From Cutaneotrichosporon cavernicola (taxonomy: Eukaryota; Basidiomycota; Tremellomycetes; Trichosporonales; Trichosporonaceae), in assembly GCF_030864355.1 (NCBI RefSeq), contig NC_083393.1:1054001-1118000 (forward strand): a stretch of DNA of 64,000 nucleotides, in the 5' to 3' direction. Below the pieces are notes generated by a model. It was not told where the DNA came from. It ran no database searches and saw nothing but the letters and a program-made list of their open reading frames with translations. The translations under genes and the position numbers were made by a program. Shown one piece after another: positions 43,415-55,363 of this stretch (position 1 is the stretch's first letter; each line of letters starts with the position of its first letter).

Positions 43415-45242
43415 TTACCACGACATCGAGCCCTCGAGGATGGTCGAGAGCTGCTCAAGCTCCTCAGCCTGGTGGTCCTTGCCAGCGAGGCCTGGCGCGA
43501 GGTCGAGGACACGGCGCTGGGGAAGCATACCCTTGGCGAGGGTGGGGATGTCCTCGGTGCCGTAGCCAACCTGGGTGAGACCACGGGGAACCGCGACGCT
43601 GTCGAGGAACTTCCAGATCTCCTCACGGAGAGCGAGACCAAGGTCGGCGTCCTTGACGGCGGCGGCCTCGGCGGCGCGCTCCTTGCCCATGAAGATCTCG
43701 AGAGCAGTGCGGTGGCGCTCCGGCGAGGTGGGCGAGGTGAAGTTGAAGACAGCAGGGGCGGTCAGAGAGACAGCGACACCGTGGGGGATGAGGGGAACAT
43801 CCGGCGAGTACGAGGGGTGGAAGTACTGCTTGTCCTTGGGACGCGCCTTGTTGAGCGACGAGATGGGGTACGAGCCGGCGTGCTGTTCTTGTTAGCCGAG
43901 TTCGGGATTCGGCCATTTCCGGCCTGTTTCACTTACGCAGAGGTGGACACCGGCGTTGCCAAAGCCGATACCGGCGGTCGACGACGCAAGAAGCATCTGG
44001 GTGCGGGCCTCCTCGTCACCGTGGGGGTCCTTGAAGATGCGGGGGAGGTACTTGACGGTCTGCTCAAGAGCCCACTTGGAGAAGATGTCCGACACGGGGT
44101 TCGAGCCCTGGTAAGCGGGGCGCTGGATGGGGTTGGTAGGGCGCGGTGTGCGCTCCCAGTAAGGAATGGCGGTGTAAGACTCGAGCGAGTGGAAGAGCAC
44201 GTCAAGACCAGCGGCAATGGCAACCTCACGAGGGCAGGTGGCGGTGTTGAGGGTGTCGACAATGCCGAGAGTGGGCTTGAGCGCACGGGAAGCGATACCA
44301 GTCTTGAACTTCTTGGAAGGAATGTCGAGGATGGCAGTTCCGGTGGTCTCGGAACCGGTACCGGCGGTGGTGGGGACGGCGACCATGGGGTGGAGGGTCT
44401 TGGCGATGGGCGTGCCCTTGCCGACGGGGGCGTTGATGAACTCGTACATGTCCTTGTCGGGGTAGCACGTCAGGAGGTTGGCGGCCTTGGCCGTGTCCAT
44501 GGTCGAGCCACCACCAACAGCGAGGAAGTGTGTTGGGTTCTGAGCACGAGACCACTCGATGGCCTCGAGCCACGAGGCCTCGGTGGGCTCAACGGCGACC
44601 TTGTCAAAGACAACAAAGTTGTGGCCCTCCTTCTGCAGTGCCTGCACGACCGTCTGCATGACGGGGAGCTGGGCGATGTTGGGGTCGGTGAAGACGGCAA
44701 TCTTGGCGTTGCCGCGCTCGTTGGCGGGCATCTTGTTGATGAGGTTGGTCATGTCCATGCCGACCTCACGCGTCGAGCCGGTGCCGAAACGGAGGGTCGA
44801 GGCGGCCATCTGGCGGCGTCAGCATACTGTTTTGTCTGCGTATGTGGGTAGGTGTAGGGTAATTTGTTGGTTGGCTGGTTGGTTTTGAGTAGACTCCCAT
44901 GTCCAAGCATGCTGGATGGATCGGCTAAATAGGCGAGATACTGGTGGGATGTGCTGGGGCCACGCATTTAAGTGGAGCAGGCACGAGATTTGATGGCGAG
45001 CACCACCGAGTGACAAGCGAGAGAGCATATGCAGAGGAAAGACTTACCTCGAAAGCGTAGTCGCCGTTGCTGTTGCCGGGACCGGGGAGGTCGACGGGCG
45101 TAGCCATGCCGCGCGCCTGGGTAGGGCCCGACGCGCACGAGTGGGCCGCCGTGTGAGAACGGCCACAGCCACGGCAACCTGCCGAGGCGGTCGCGTTCAT
45201 GAGGCGAACGATGGAGGCGCGAGTAGCCGGGGCGGGACGCAT
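43415..45242 (-). CDS. Hydroxyacid-oxoacid transhydrogenase (iron-type alcohol dehydrogenase, mitochondrial)
   Basis: ADHFE1/HOT-type enzyme: transfers hydride from 4-hydroxybutyrate (or L-3-hydroxybutyrate) to 2-oxoglutarate, giving succinic semialdehyde and D-2-hydroxyglutarate, in mitochondria. The N terminus (RPAPATRASIVRLMN) is Arg-rich and acid-free, a likely presequence. The catalytic domain includes LRFGTGSTREVG, the nucleotide motif GGGSTMDTAKAANLL, VPTTAGTGSETTG, the metal-ligand region DVLFHSLESYTAIPY, and FGNAGVHLCHAGSYPISS across an intron. It ends LEGSMSW at TAA. About 490 residues. A long intron (about 44810-45045) separates the targeting exon from the body; another is at 43880-43940. 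Generic Fe-ADH is less likely, given the presequence and full-length match pattern. Confidence 0.9.
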
Positions 45243-47573
45243 GGTGGGTTTTCTTTAGGTGGGGAGAGTGGTGAGAAGAAAGGGGGAGGTATGGAAAGGA
45301 AAGAGGCAATGGTCAGAGTTGGGTGCTTTTATAACGGCGGCAGGTGCGATATCTGGCTCATCTGGCGCTCCGCATTTTGAGCCACCGTGCGCTCTTTGAA
45401 CCCTGACTTGGCTCGCTCGCTCTTCGCCTAGAGCATATACATCTACTTCCAGGTTCTTTTGACTTGGGCTCAGACCCAAGGAGGAGGCTTTCTACGACCT
45501 TGGGTGGAATGCATGGCTTATGTGGGGGGGGGGGGGGAAGGTAGAGAGGGGCCCGAGGATGGGTTGTGAGTGAACGGAGCGGCGCTTGCGGGTTGTTGGA
45601 ATGACAGTGGGACACTAACAGAGGCAAAGAGATAGTGAGGCAAGAGGGGCAATGAGGGGCCGGACAAGATCCGGTTAAATGCCTTCGGCTCGAGGTCATC
45701 AAGTCTCACCACTGACAGGCACTTGTGCGCGCCGTGTAATCACTTGACCTTAGTGTCACTATTACCCATGTAAGACATGCCAATTGACCACAACTATTCT
45801 CATTTAAATTACACCGGTATACACCGAACAAAGTAAAGTCAGAGTCAGGTTCCCCGGCCAAATTAGTTAGCCGGATCTTGCCCGCCACCCACCACCAATC
45901 CAGCACCCCAACATCCACCCAGCGGACTGCCGCTCTTCTCACCCGGGTCCCCGCTTTTCGGCTTGTTCACCAAACCCCCCAACTACCACCAGTTGTAGAC
46001 TATAGCCAATGGCGCTGCCGACACTGTAACAAGAGTTCATCTAGTTTGTTCCCTCCCACCCAGCCGCAGGACACCAACGCATGCGTCTTTGCATGCAGTG
46101 CCTTCTAGTAGTTGCAAGTACAGTGGATCTCTTGGTGATAGTTGCCCAGCCGCTTCAGCTGGTCAGCGGCTCAACTGTGAGCCGCCCAATCCCCGATCTC
46201 CGAAGCTTGACACCGGTTACTTTCAAGCGCCATCAAGAATTAGATGTAGCCGCGTGTGCTTGCACGTTGCTCCTATTTCTATATTTCTACCTCCACCTTC
46301 TCCCTTTGAACCTCGAATTGATCGAGAACCGAACTTAATTAACGGGGGTCGAATAAATATACATCACGTGAGTGACATGTGACAAAGTTTCCCACGGGCT
46401 ATTTGTTAAATTTGGTTCCGGCGATGACGTAGTTGTCTGAGTTGTGGAGAGTCGGTTGGCAGGGTCAGCTTGAGGAAGAGGTCGATCAGTAGACCGAGAG
46501 CTGAGAGGAAGAGGGGGGTATTAAATAAGAAAGATGATACTACTATTGGCTAAGGTTACGTAATTGAAAATGATGAGAGCATCAGCATCAGAGCAGAGAA
46601 TGTTGTTTGGAACATGCAGGATATGCAGGATATCCAGGACAGGGGAACATGGTGTTTACTAAGCTACAGGCTAAAAGGTTACTGGCCACGAGCCACAAGA
46701 CACGAGCCGTGCTGCGGGTGACAAGGGTGGTGGGGGGGAAGGGTGGTGAAGGGGTAGGAGGGACCACAAGGGTGATCTGGGTACATACGTGCAAGTCTAT
46801 ATACAAAGAGAATGTACAAAGGTGTCGATTCGTGCCAAGTACTCGTACTGACTTGTTTATGATCGTATGATGGGGATGGTGTTATTCAACCTTCCAAACA
46901 GTACAATACTAGATTCATTGTAATCTATCCACCTTACCCCCTTTACCCTTTACCCCTTTACCATCTTTCACTCGTAATACTCCACCTCGTTTACACTTGA
47001 GTGTATGCTGTGTACGCTCTGTGCTCTATCCGCTTTAAAGAGTGCGCCCAAACTCCCCCTATAGCCTACCCTTGATACGCCGCTCCAAACGTCCAACCCT
47101 CGGTCTTCGTCACAAGTTGTCAGTTGCAACGCGTCGTCAAATCGCTGCCATATCACTAGGTGGCCAGAAAGCCAAGGGTAACAGTCTATTTTCAAACCTC
47201 CCAAGCCACTGTGCACTGTGGGTACTCTAAAGTCCTTTTAGGTCATTGCGGGCCGGGCTGTTCATCACTTGAGAGGCGCTCAGGGTGATCAAGTGATCAA
47301 GTCTCAAGGCCTTCAGGTTCATCAACGATCCTCCAAGATCCCTCAAAAGCTCCTCAACAATCCTCTTTTTACAGCCTTTGTATTACGTAGACTATTGAGC
47401 CAAACTCCCTTGTGTCCCCTCAGCCCCCACTCCCCCACTCCCCCCTCACTCTACCCCTAACCCTACCCATACCCCTTACCCTTACCCCTACCTCACCTTC
47501 CAACATCTCTATATCATCATCTCCATTCTCATTCCACTCTCTCATTCAAGCTATTCAAGACACGTCGACAACA
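45243..47573. other. 2.3-kb gene-free stretch
   Basis: Between HOT (minus) and the HIT-domain gene (plus). It contains a G14 run at 45524-45537, AT-richer sequence at about 45720-46420 and 46500-46960, and a C-rich, CCCTAACCCTACCC-like leader at 47405-47500. No tRNA, transposon end or recognisable protein was found; frames are short. It may hold promoters, 5' UTR introns or noncoding RNA. Confidence 0.55.
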
Positions 47574-48934
47574 ATGTCCGCGGTCAGCGCGTATTCGCGC
47601 TCGGCGCCAACCTTCCACACTCACAATGGTCACCTCTCCGCAACCCCACCGGCTAGACCAACATCAACAACCCAGGCCCCCTTACTCCATTCTTCGCCTT
47701 CCCCATCACGTCAAAGCTCAACCTCGATAACCACCTCCTACGCTAACCCCAACCCCTCTACCGTCGCCATCCACCCCGGATGCGTACTTTGTGGCCTCGT
47801 ATCCAGCGCCGCGTCGCAAGCCATGAACGCTAGCTCCCCGCCTTCTCCTCGCGACGGTTTCTCACCCGTCGCACTTCCCAACCCAGCGCGTGCAGCCACT
47901 CCCGACCTTCACCGAGCGGGACCCTCGTCGCAGCCGTTCGGCGCCCGCCCAGCATCGCCCTCACCCCTCGCCTTGCCGCGCCTCGTCCCACGGCAACCGC
48001 CACCCGAGATTATTATTGGTAACCACCGCATCATCTACCGCGATGCCGACATGACCATCTACCCCGCTGAAGGGAAGGAGGCGCTGTGTGCAGACGGACG
48101 CCATCTGATCGTTGTCCTCAACTGCCACCTAACAAGCGTGTATGATCTTGTGAGCTCGCTGTGTGCCAAGCTGTGCTGATGGAAAGGGTCCGGCAGACGT
48201 TCCCCTGCTCTCCAAGATCATCTCCACGACACAGCGCCTGCTGCTCGATCGCGCTGCGCCTACCGCATCGGCTTCTGAATTGGAGCGCGGATTCACGGCC
48301 AAGGACGTCCGCATCGGCTTCGTACACGGCATGCCTGGTGAGCTGCCTGCCACCCAGGAACATGCTGACTCGTAGCCGATCCTGCCATGCCCTATCCCCA
48401 CCTCCACGCCCAGGCCTTCCTGGGTTCCTTCGATCGCAAACTTCCTGGGAGCACATTGTGGCGCCGAACCGTCGTCTTCAACCCCTTCAATTGGTGGAGT
48501 GTCGAGGATCTACGCGCAGAGATCCGAGAGGAATCTTCCAACTGCCGTGTCAAGTCTGGGTACGAGGATCGGTTTGACTCTCCCATCGACAAGGTCCCGG
48601 AGGCGGGCTCGATTGAGGTGCGTCGCACAGGGAACACAATGCTGACATACAGGGCCTCCCGAACGCGCTCGACCCCGATGCTTTTGCCGACTCCGACTCG
48701 GTCGTGTCCAACTCGCCAACTCGGGCATCTAGTAGTGGCTCGGCTGCGACCCTCAAGCCCCCTGTCAGTCGGCCATCTATCAAGATCAAGGGCAACACGT
48801 CGAGCGGCGACTACGCAGCCGTCAGAACCAACTCGAACCACGGCACGGGCCGGGTCCTTGTCGGCCGCCAAAGCAGCACGAGCACGACAGGTTCGAACCG
48901 AAACAGTACCAGTACGATCGGCTCAACCCGGTAG
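47574..48934 (+). CDS. HIT-fold protein with altered histidine triad
   Basis: About 400 residues. Low-complexity Ser/Pro-rich N terminus (1-60 or so), then a HIT-like domain: a CxxC pair (HPGCVLCGLVSS), a second low-complexity insert, then strand-helix segments (EIIIGNHRIIYRDADMTIYP, DGRHLIVVLNCHLTSVYDL, LLSKIISTTQRLLLDRA, DVRIGFVHGMP) ending in PHLHAQAFLG. The canonical triad HxHxHxx is here H-L-H-A-Q (48399-48413), so the third His is Gln, as in the HxHxQ of GalT-type transferases; the middle, nucleophilic His is kept. The closest style is Hint3/aprataxin-like HIT proteins. The C-terminal ~80 residues are Ser/Thr/Gly-rich. Introns near 48149-48188, 48339-48374 and 48618-48653. Activity cannot be predicted beyond nucleotide hydrolase or transferase. 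Confidence 0.75.
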
Positions 48935-49461
48935 CTGCGGGCGCCAGGTACAGGCGGTCCGGCCTAGATGAGCTGATGCGCCACACGGCTCGACTACGGC
49001 CCAAAGCAGCCGCACAGACCCCACGATAGTTCCTTCCATGCCTGCATTGACCATAACACACACGTCTGTTGAGTAGACTGCATTTGTACAGCATTATGAT
49101 GAACCCCATGCGATCCGCCCGACAGTGGTATCTGCGTATCCGCATCCGCCCGACACAAGTGCTGTAACTGGCGATGATGGTTGAAAACGCCAAGAGCTCG
49201 CTCGGTTACGTGGCGCGGGTCGACTACAGACACCCGGCGCCAAGGCACCACCAGAGGACAGGTGCCGCATGTCCAGCAACGCGGGCGCAGCATGACGAGT
49301 TGTTTAATGCATTAGTTGTGCACGGAGAAGTTAATTCTACGGCAAACTACGGATTGCAGTTGGAGGAATGGGACAATGGATGGGACATGGTGACTACGCC
49401 GGCGGAAGTGTGCTGGGCCGTGCGCGCAGGCGCATTCCGCGCTGGCTAACAGGTAGCCGGG
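48935..49461. other. Intergenic, tail-to-tail region
   Basis: 527 bp between convergent genes; must contain both terminators. No feature recognised. Confidence 0.5.
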
Positions 49462-50696
49462 TTAGAGCTCAGTCTTGATCTGGCGCTGGTACGCCTTGAG
49501 GCGCTCGACAACACGGTCCTCCATGTCCAGCTGCGAGGCCGAGTTACTACTGTCAGCCATTACTTCTCTCCTAAGCTCACTGAGACTTGTCGCTGAGTTT
49601 GCGCATGGCGTCGACCACCCACATCTCGCGCCGGATGACGTCCTGCTCGCGCTCCTCGAGCTCGTCGGTGCGCTGGCGGAGACGGCGCTGCTCCTCATCC
49701 CACCGGTCCCACTTCTCGTCCTTATCCTTGCCGGCCGGGACGGTCGCCGTGATGGTGGGTTGGCAGGGCTGGCTACGCGCAGCATCAAGCTCGACATACA
49801 GACGCTCCCGGGCGAGAAGCGAGTTGGTGAGCGCAGCGAGGAGGGGCGTGTCGCCCTCGCCGGTACGGAGGACCCAGACCTCGCGGTCCCGCTCGCCCTG
49901 GGCGCGTACGACCTGCGCGCCAGCGCCGAGGTCCTCGAGGTTCCACCAAGTGCCGTCACGGCCCTGAGTGTGCCAAAGCTGCATGCCGCGGCTTAGACGG
50001 ACCATGTCGAGCCCCGACGGGGTCGCGTCTGGGATGGCGAAGAGAGCAGAGAGGGGAGGAGGGAGGAAGGCCGAGAGCTGGGTGATGAGGGCGAGACGTT
50101 CCTGGACGAGAAGCTCTTGGGTCTGGTGTTAGCGACAGCGGACCAATGTCGTCAATGAGCATAGCAGTCGGGAATGGAGCTTTCCCGGCTGAGGTGAGAG
50201 ACGAGGATAAGAAGTGGGGAAGAGTTTGGGAAAGAATAAGAGTGAAGCGAGTGAGGATGAGGAAAAACGGATGGGGGAGGTAGGAAAGCGAGAAGCAAAG
50301 AGGGAGTAGAGGGAATAGAGGGAGAGAGGTTGAGAACGAGAGCGGGTTCGAGGGGAGGATCGGGCGCACAAGATTGATTCAGAAGCAAAATCATCGGCGC
50401 GTCTCGCGACTCACCCGCAGCTCCTTGTGGCGCCCCGTGACGGTCGGGAAAGTGCCCTTGGGTACGCCAAGGAGGATGGCAAGTGTGCTAAAGGCGAGCG
50501 CCACCCAGAGGAGTGGGTGAGGACGCTCGACGTGGTACCAAGGGCGCTTGCGGAGGACTGGCTTAGGCGCAGGCGCGAGTGGGGTGGTAGGTACGTTGGG
50601 AAGGGGTACCGTGACGGGGACCGTGGTGGTGTAAAACTTGGGGTAGTCGTCATGCACGTGCGGCGCTGCCTGCTCGTTGAACTTGTTAGTGTCCAT
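49462..50696 (-). CDS. Single-pass membrane protein with coiled coil, unknown
   Basis: About 300 residues. Exon 1 encodes a His/Pro-rich N terminus (MDTNKFNEQAAPHVHDDYPK) and one membrane helix (LLWVALAFSTLAILLGVP, about residues 60-80). After a 292-nt intron (50123-50414) the frame continues TQELLVQERLALITQLSAFL, a region with WWNLEDLGAGAQVV, then a coiled coil (WDEEQRRLRQRTDELEEREQDVIRREM) and a short last exon ending QRQIKTEL. Stop at 49462-49464. I recognise no family. The long intron carries a CT-rich block followed by an ATG (MLIDDIGPLSL..), so a shorter transcript without the membrane helix is possible. Topology is unknown. Confidence 0.65.
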
Positions 50697-50966
50697 GATG
50701 AGAATGGTGAGTGGGATAAAAGTGGATGAGAGTTGAAATCAAAGAAGGAAGGGGATGATTGGATTTACTTTGAAGGAAAAGGAAGGTCTTGTCATAACGT
50801 GTTTGGAATGATCAGCGGTCAGTGCGCGGTGCGAAGCAAACCAGCCCTCTTTTGATTTCCCTTCGTCTGCATCGTCTGATTCCTCCACATTGCCTTCTTC
50901 TCTCACTTACAGCATCAGTCAATACCCCCAAACCCTCGCTAAATGTCAAAACCTTGCATAGACCCA
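50697..50966. other. Short intergenic
   Basis: Promoter of the coiled-coil membrane protein and 3' side of the Asterix gene; nothing else seen. Confidence 0.5.
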
Positions 50967-51675
50967 TTACGCCGTCGTTGCCGCCTGCGTCTCAGGCGCC
51001 AGCATCATCTTGGGCAGCGTCGTAGCAATGATGCCCGAGAGCGCCATGCTGGTGTGAGCGTTGCCAATTTCAGGTCAGTAGCTGGCAGCTGAGGTTCTAC
51101 TAGATGCAATAGCACTCACCCAAGCGTCGCCAGCGGCGAGTTTGCGTCCTTGGGCGCACGCAGAGGCTCCTGCGTCACAAAGCTCTGAACGCCGAGCACA
51201 GCTGCGGTCCAGATGATCCTGGGGTGAGCGAGTGTTGGTGAACGCCGAGTGCGCCGGGAGAAATATAGGTAAGCGAGCAGGCACACTCATCCAAGATGGA
51301 GAGCCAGCCCGGACAGCCAGCCGAGGCAAGTCACCACCTGTACTTCCTCAACCTTCCGCAGCCACCTCTGAGTGTGCCTACGGCCTCTCGCCCGCGCGAC
51401 CTGCGACTGCGCGACTTACAAAGGGTTACGCATAAACATGCCACCGCCAGCCATCATCATCGTGCTGCTTCCAAAAATCTCCTTCTTCTCGCTCCAGTCT
51501 TCAGAGAAGGGAAGGTGGTAGGGGTAGAGCCTGGGGTTAGCGGTACGGGGAAGCCAAAATCAAAGGCGGTTGTAGGCAGCTTCTGATCATAACCTCGACG
51601 GCGCGTCCGCAGGCAGACGACTCACTTGTCGGTCTTGGGGTCCGACTTGTCGAGTACTGGAGCGACGACGGTCAT
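50967..51675 (-). CDS. Asterix/PAT10 (WDR83OS, UPF0139) homologue
   Basis: Small ER membrane protein; in animals it forms the PAT complex with CCDC47 and shields polar membrane helices during insertion. Exons joined by frame give about 105 residues: MTVVAPVLDKSDPKTDK, LYPYHLPFSEDWSEKKEIF, GSSTMMMAGGGMFMRNP, LIIWTAAVLGVQSFVTQEP, ANSPLATLG and MALSGIIATTLPKMMLAP. The segment GMFMRNPLIIW matches the family core (R-N-K/P-hydrophobic-W), and two helices follow as expected. Exon-by-exon splicing keeps the frame: donors GTGAGT and GTAAGT, acceptors ending CTAACCCCAG and CACCCCAG. One intron is about 200 nt. The gene is too fragmented to appear as one ORF. Start ATG 51673-51675, preceded by a GTGTGA repeat. 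Confidence 0.8.
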
Positions 51676-51959
51676 TGTGAATTAGTGTGAGTGTGAGTGT
51701 GAGTGTGAGTGTAATGGTAGAATATCAACCATCTATCCAGATGACCGTTATCGACGCATCGTGGGGTGGCGTCAGGGCCGGCCCGGTGCCGGGGGGTGGG
51801 CGGCTTATTCGGTCCCCTTTTAGAATCTCACTCCTAATCCTCATATCCTCTACGTCAAGTAGCACAAGACCAAGACACAGCAGACAATGCTCCCTGCCTC
51901 ACTAATGCTCGCACTCTAAGAATCCATAGCATACTCTATCACAATTACACATCTTACCC
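51676..51959. repeat. Intergenic with GTGTGA tandem repeat
   Basis: About four to five copies of GTGTGA at 51688-51713 (+ strand) lie 12 nt before the Asterix start, in its 5' UTR or promoter. The rest of the 284 bp shows nothing. Confidence 0.7.
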
Positions 51960-54921
51960 CTACTCTGCCGCAGTGAGATTGGCTGGGAACCCGGCAAAGT
52001 CCTGCTGGTCCTGCACGGGCTTGCCGTTGACCCTGTACTGGAGCCGGAGGCGGAGGCGGATCTGGGCCTGTCGTCAGCTTCAACTGTAGCAGGAGAGGGG
52101 GGAAGGGGGATGGGATGTGAAGTGAAGTGGACTCACCCCTGGTGGCGCAAGGATGCGCAGCTGCTGTGTCTCGGTAACGCCCGGGGCAATGTCGGGCTGG
52201 GAGATAGCCTGCATCTGCAGCTGCTGCGTCTTGGGAACGGCTACTTGGAGATTGACACCCTCCACGCGGATAGAGGCTGTGAAACGCGCGAGGATCTGCA
52301 CAACCCCGGGCTGGGCACCCGTCTTGGGCGTCAGGGTGATCTTGAGCCCGTTCTTGTCGTAAGCTGGATAGCTCTGCAGCTGGGGTATTTGGGAGCGGGG
52401 AGGAGACCGATCGGCGGGTGGCGGAGAACGGACAGGTGGTGAACTGGCAGACACGGACGCCGAGGGCGTGACGAGGTCGAAGAGCGACCCGGCTCCAGTC
52501 TGGACTGGGGGCGGCGACGTCGAGGGAGGGGAGGTGGACGGAGAAGCGCCAAAGAGGCTCATGATGTCCTGGTTGCGGCTGCGCGCGGGCTGTGATGGCG
52601 CGGCGGCGGCGGGCGTTGCAGGCTCAGAAGAGCCCATGTCCGACGAGCCAAAGATGTCCGCCAGCAGGTCCTGCGTCGACTGCTGAGACTGGGCCGGGTT
52701 ACCGTTCAACGGCGTCGCTGGGCCAGAGCCAAGATCATCGCCGATGAGATCAACAACAGTATCCTTGTCCGCACGCGTGGTGCCCACCGTACGCCGCTCG
52801 CTGACAGTGCCCATGATGGTGGCACGGATCTCAGGAGGCGGCATGCGCTCAAGAATACCCTGCTTGAGATCGCCCATTATAAGGAGGTTACCGAACTCCA
52901 CACTGCGCTGCTGGATCTCGAGCTCCAGGTTGCTGCTGTAGCCGGCGACAAGGGCGCTTACGCGCTCCTGCTGGCCATTGAGACCGCGTTCGTTGAAGCG
53001 CTCGGTTAACTTGGCCAGAGCGGTCAGGACCCATTGCCGCACAAGAGTGTTGGCGTAAGGCGAGTTGAGGACTGTCTCGAAGAGGTCGACAATCGCCTCG
53101 TCCGTGACTTGCTTGACCTCCTCGCCGTCGTCGACCGTGCCACCCTGGAGAAGCACATCGCCAAACTCGCCGATGATCCATATGGCTGCCATAGTGAGCG
53201 ACTCCTGCGACAGGTCCAACGAGAGAGCCGCGAAAAGGCGCTGCGCGGTGTAGAACTGTAGCTCAGGCGTGTGAGCCACAAGGCGGATGAACGCAGCCAG
53301 AATCTCGTCGCGCACATAGTTGCCCGCGGTGTTGAGAACACGCAGTGCAGTGTCAATGTGCCAGCGCTTGTTAGGCGCGTACCGCTCGGCAGCGAGCCAG
53401 ATTTGCGTGGTAAGGCCTGACTTGAACTCGTTGTCGGCAACCTCGAGGAATGCGAGCAGCTCGCGGGTCATGACGCGCACGTTGCCCTCGTTGATGAGGG
53501 CGTACGAGAGCTCGAGCGCACGGCGGCGGATTGAAATGTCACCGTCGCGCAGACAGTCAAGGATGGTATTCCTGTGGCGCTGCACTGCGTTTGTGTCGAT
53601 ACCAACAACCTTGTTGAGCGTGTTGAGCGCAACGTAACGAATGTTGTTGTCTCTGTTGGTAAGGAACTTGCCGAGGATGTTGATGGCCATGACACGCAAA
53701 CCGCTGTCCGCTTCGATCTCGAGCACAGTCAGGACGGTCTCGTACAGGATCGAGTTGCCGACGTTCTTCGACGCGTCCGTGTTCGTCGCGACCTGGTGTG
53801 AGCTAGAGTCGGCTGCGCGTAACCCACCTGCGCCAGGATGTCATTCATGATGTCAGACGCCTCGACGTCACCGCGTCCCAGGATGCGCAGGAGGCGGAGC
53901 ACCTTGACCTGGAGGAAGGGGTCGCTGATGCCGCCCACATCGTGGTCTGGGCTGAAGCCGGTCGTCACAAGCGACTTGAGGTGCTTGACGAGCAAGGCCG
54001 TAGCAGCGCGGAACTGGGCGGCAATCTCGTCATCGAGGTCGCACATCTCGGTCACGAGGGTAATGCCAGCGAGAAGCACGCCATGGTTGCGGTCCTGCAG
54101 AAGGTGCTTTGCGCGCTCGGTAAAGTGGTCCATGAGGTCGGGCACACGGCGGATGATGCGGAGCGCGCACAGAGCCGCCTTCTTGCGGATGTAGGTGTTA
54201 GTGCTACCCAGCAGCTTCTCGATCTCGTTGCACAGGTCGCGCGACATCTCCTCGGACGAGATGTTGGCGAACGTGCAAAGCGCGAGGCCGACGGCGTACA
54301 TGTTCGAATGGTTCATGTCACTGCATGTCAGCGTTTGTGCTCGCAAAGGGAAGGGATGAGGGACCAAGGTTCCCTCTCCGCTGCCACAACACCTACTTCT
54401 TGAGTGAGTTGGTCACGAGCGTCAGGACCTCTTGGTTCTCGTCGAGGAGCAGCATGATACCGAGGTATCCGAGGCGCTTGTCGCTGAAGCGCGGAGACGC
54501 AACGAGCTTGAGGCACTCGATCTGTCCAAAGTGCGCTGGGTATCCGAGCATGTGGATGTAGAGGAGCTTTGCGATGTTGTTGTGGCGCATGAACGAGTCC
54601 TCCTCCTTAAAGGATGTCTGGGGTTAGCGGTCGCGCGGATCGAAGAAGCGCGCCAACGTAACATGGCGATGACGGGGTTGGAGAGGTTGCGAGTCAACCG
54701 ATCGCGATCACTTCGCCACCGCAGCCTGCCTGTCCAGCATCTCAAGCACTTACTCGGATCGCAGCCGACTCCTTCTGAATCACCGATCGTTCATCCGCAA
54801 GTGTCTGCCGTCAGCGAGCTCGCGCAACACGATACCTTGCACGAGCGGATGGCTTTGATGAGCGCTGAGGTTAGCTACGTCGTAGGAGTCATGTACACTT
54901 GAGGTTGTAGTGCCCGCTCAT
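51960..54921 (-). CDS. AP-1 complex gamma adaptin
   Basis: Large subunit of the AP-1 clathrin adaptor for trans-Golgi/endosome traffic. The start is assembled from small exons: MSGHYNLK (ATG 54919-54921), [27 protein letters not shown], then [32 protein letters not shown], diagnostic of gamma adaptin. The trunk continues with [43 protein letters not shown] and [23 protein letters not shown] hinge (about residues 590-720) contains [12 protein letters not shown] and SLFDLVTPS, clathrin-box-like sequences. The C-terminal ear ([25 protein letters not shown] .. [26 protein letters not shown]) ends at TAG 51960-51962. About 850 residues, full length. Introns are short except those separating the first exons. 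Confidence 0.93.
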
Positions 54922-55363
54922 GTTGGGCCAAGTGATGGTGACGATGGAGAGCTGAAGAGCTGAAGAGCTGGAGATCTGAAGATGAACCAGGCGACACGCA
55001 CGTCAGAAGGTGGCCAAGGTAGCAATGGGGCATGTGCCTCCCTCCACGCGCCGTGGCACTCAGACCACTTTGATCCCGCTTCACATCACATCACCGTTAG
55101 GGGTGGTACATTTGTCCAAGATGCTGTTATGATGAAGGCGATTCACAATTTCTTGCAGATACGCAGCTACTGTAAATAGATGCATGTTGTCGTATCCATC
55201 TCTGTGACTGAGCTTGTTCGTTGAACTCGACGTATCAACAACCCAAATACTTCTCAAAGTCTGGAAAGACTTATCAAATCAATGTCCCAGTCCTAGTCCT
55301 GGTGGGCCAATTTTCTCTATTCGCTCCGCGACTTGGTTCTGGGAAACCCGAGGCAAATGGCGA
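54922..55363. other. Intergenic, AP-1 gamma promoter to tRNA
   Basis: 442 bp upstream of AP-1 gamma on one side and the tRNA on the other. No gene seen. Confidence 0.5.

Noticed and set aside
43340..44851. 503-codon open frame on + strand
   Set aside because: It mirrors the HOT gene on the other strand; composition is a GC-bias shadow with no domain.
47405..47500. CCCTAACCC-like telomere sequence
   Set aside because: The repeats are degenerate and short and lie in a C-rich leader just upstream of a start codon, with genes on both sides.
48885..48910. GGTTCGAACC resembling a tRNA B box
   Set aside because: It lies in the coding frame of the HIT protein tail (Ser-Asn repeats) and has no cloverleaf around it.
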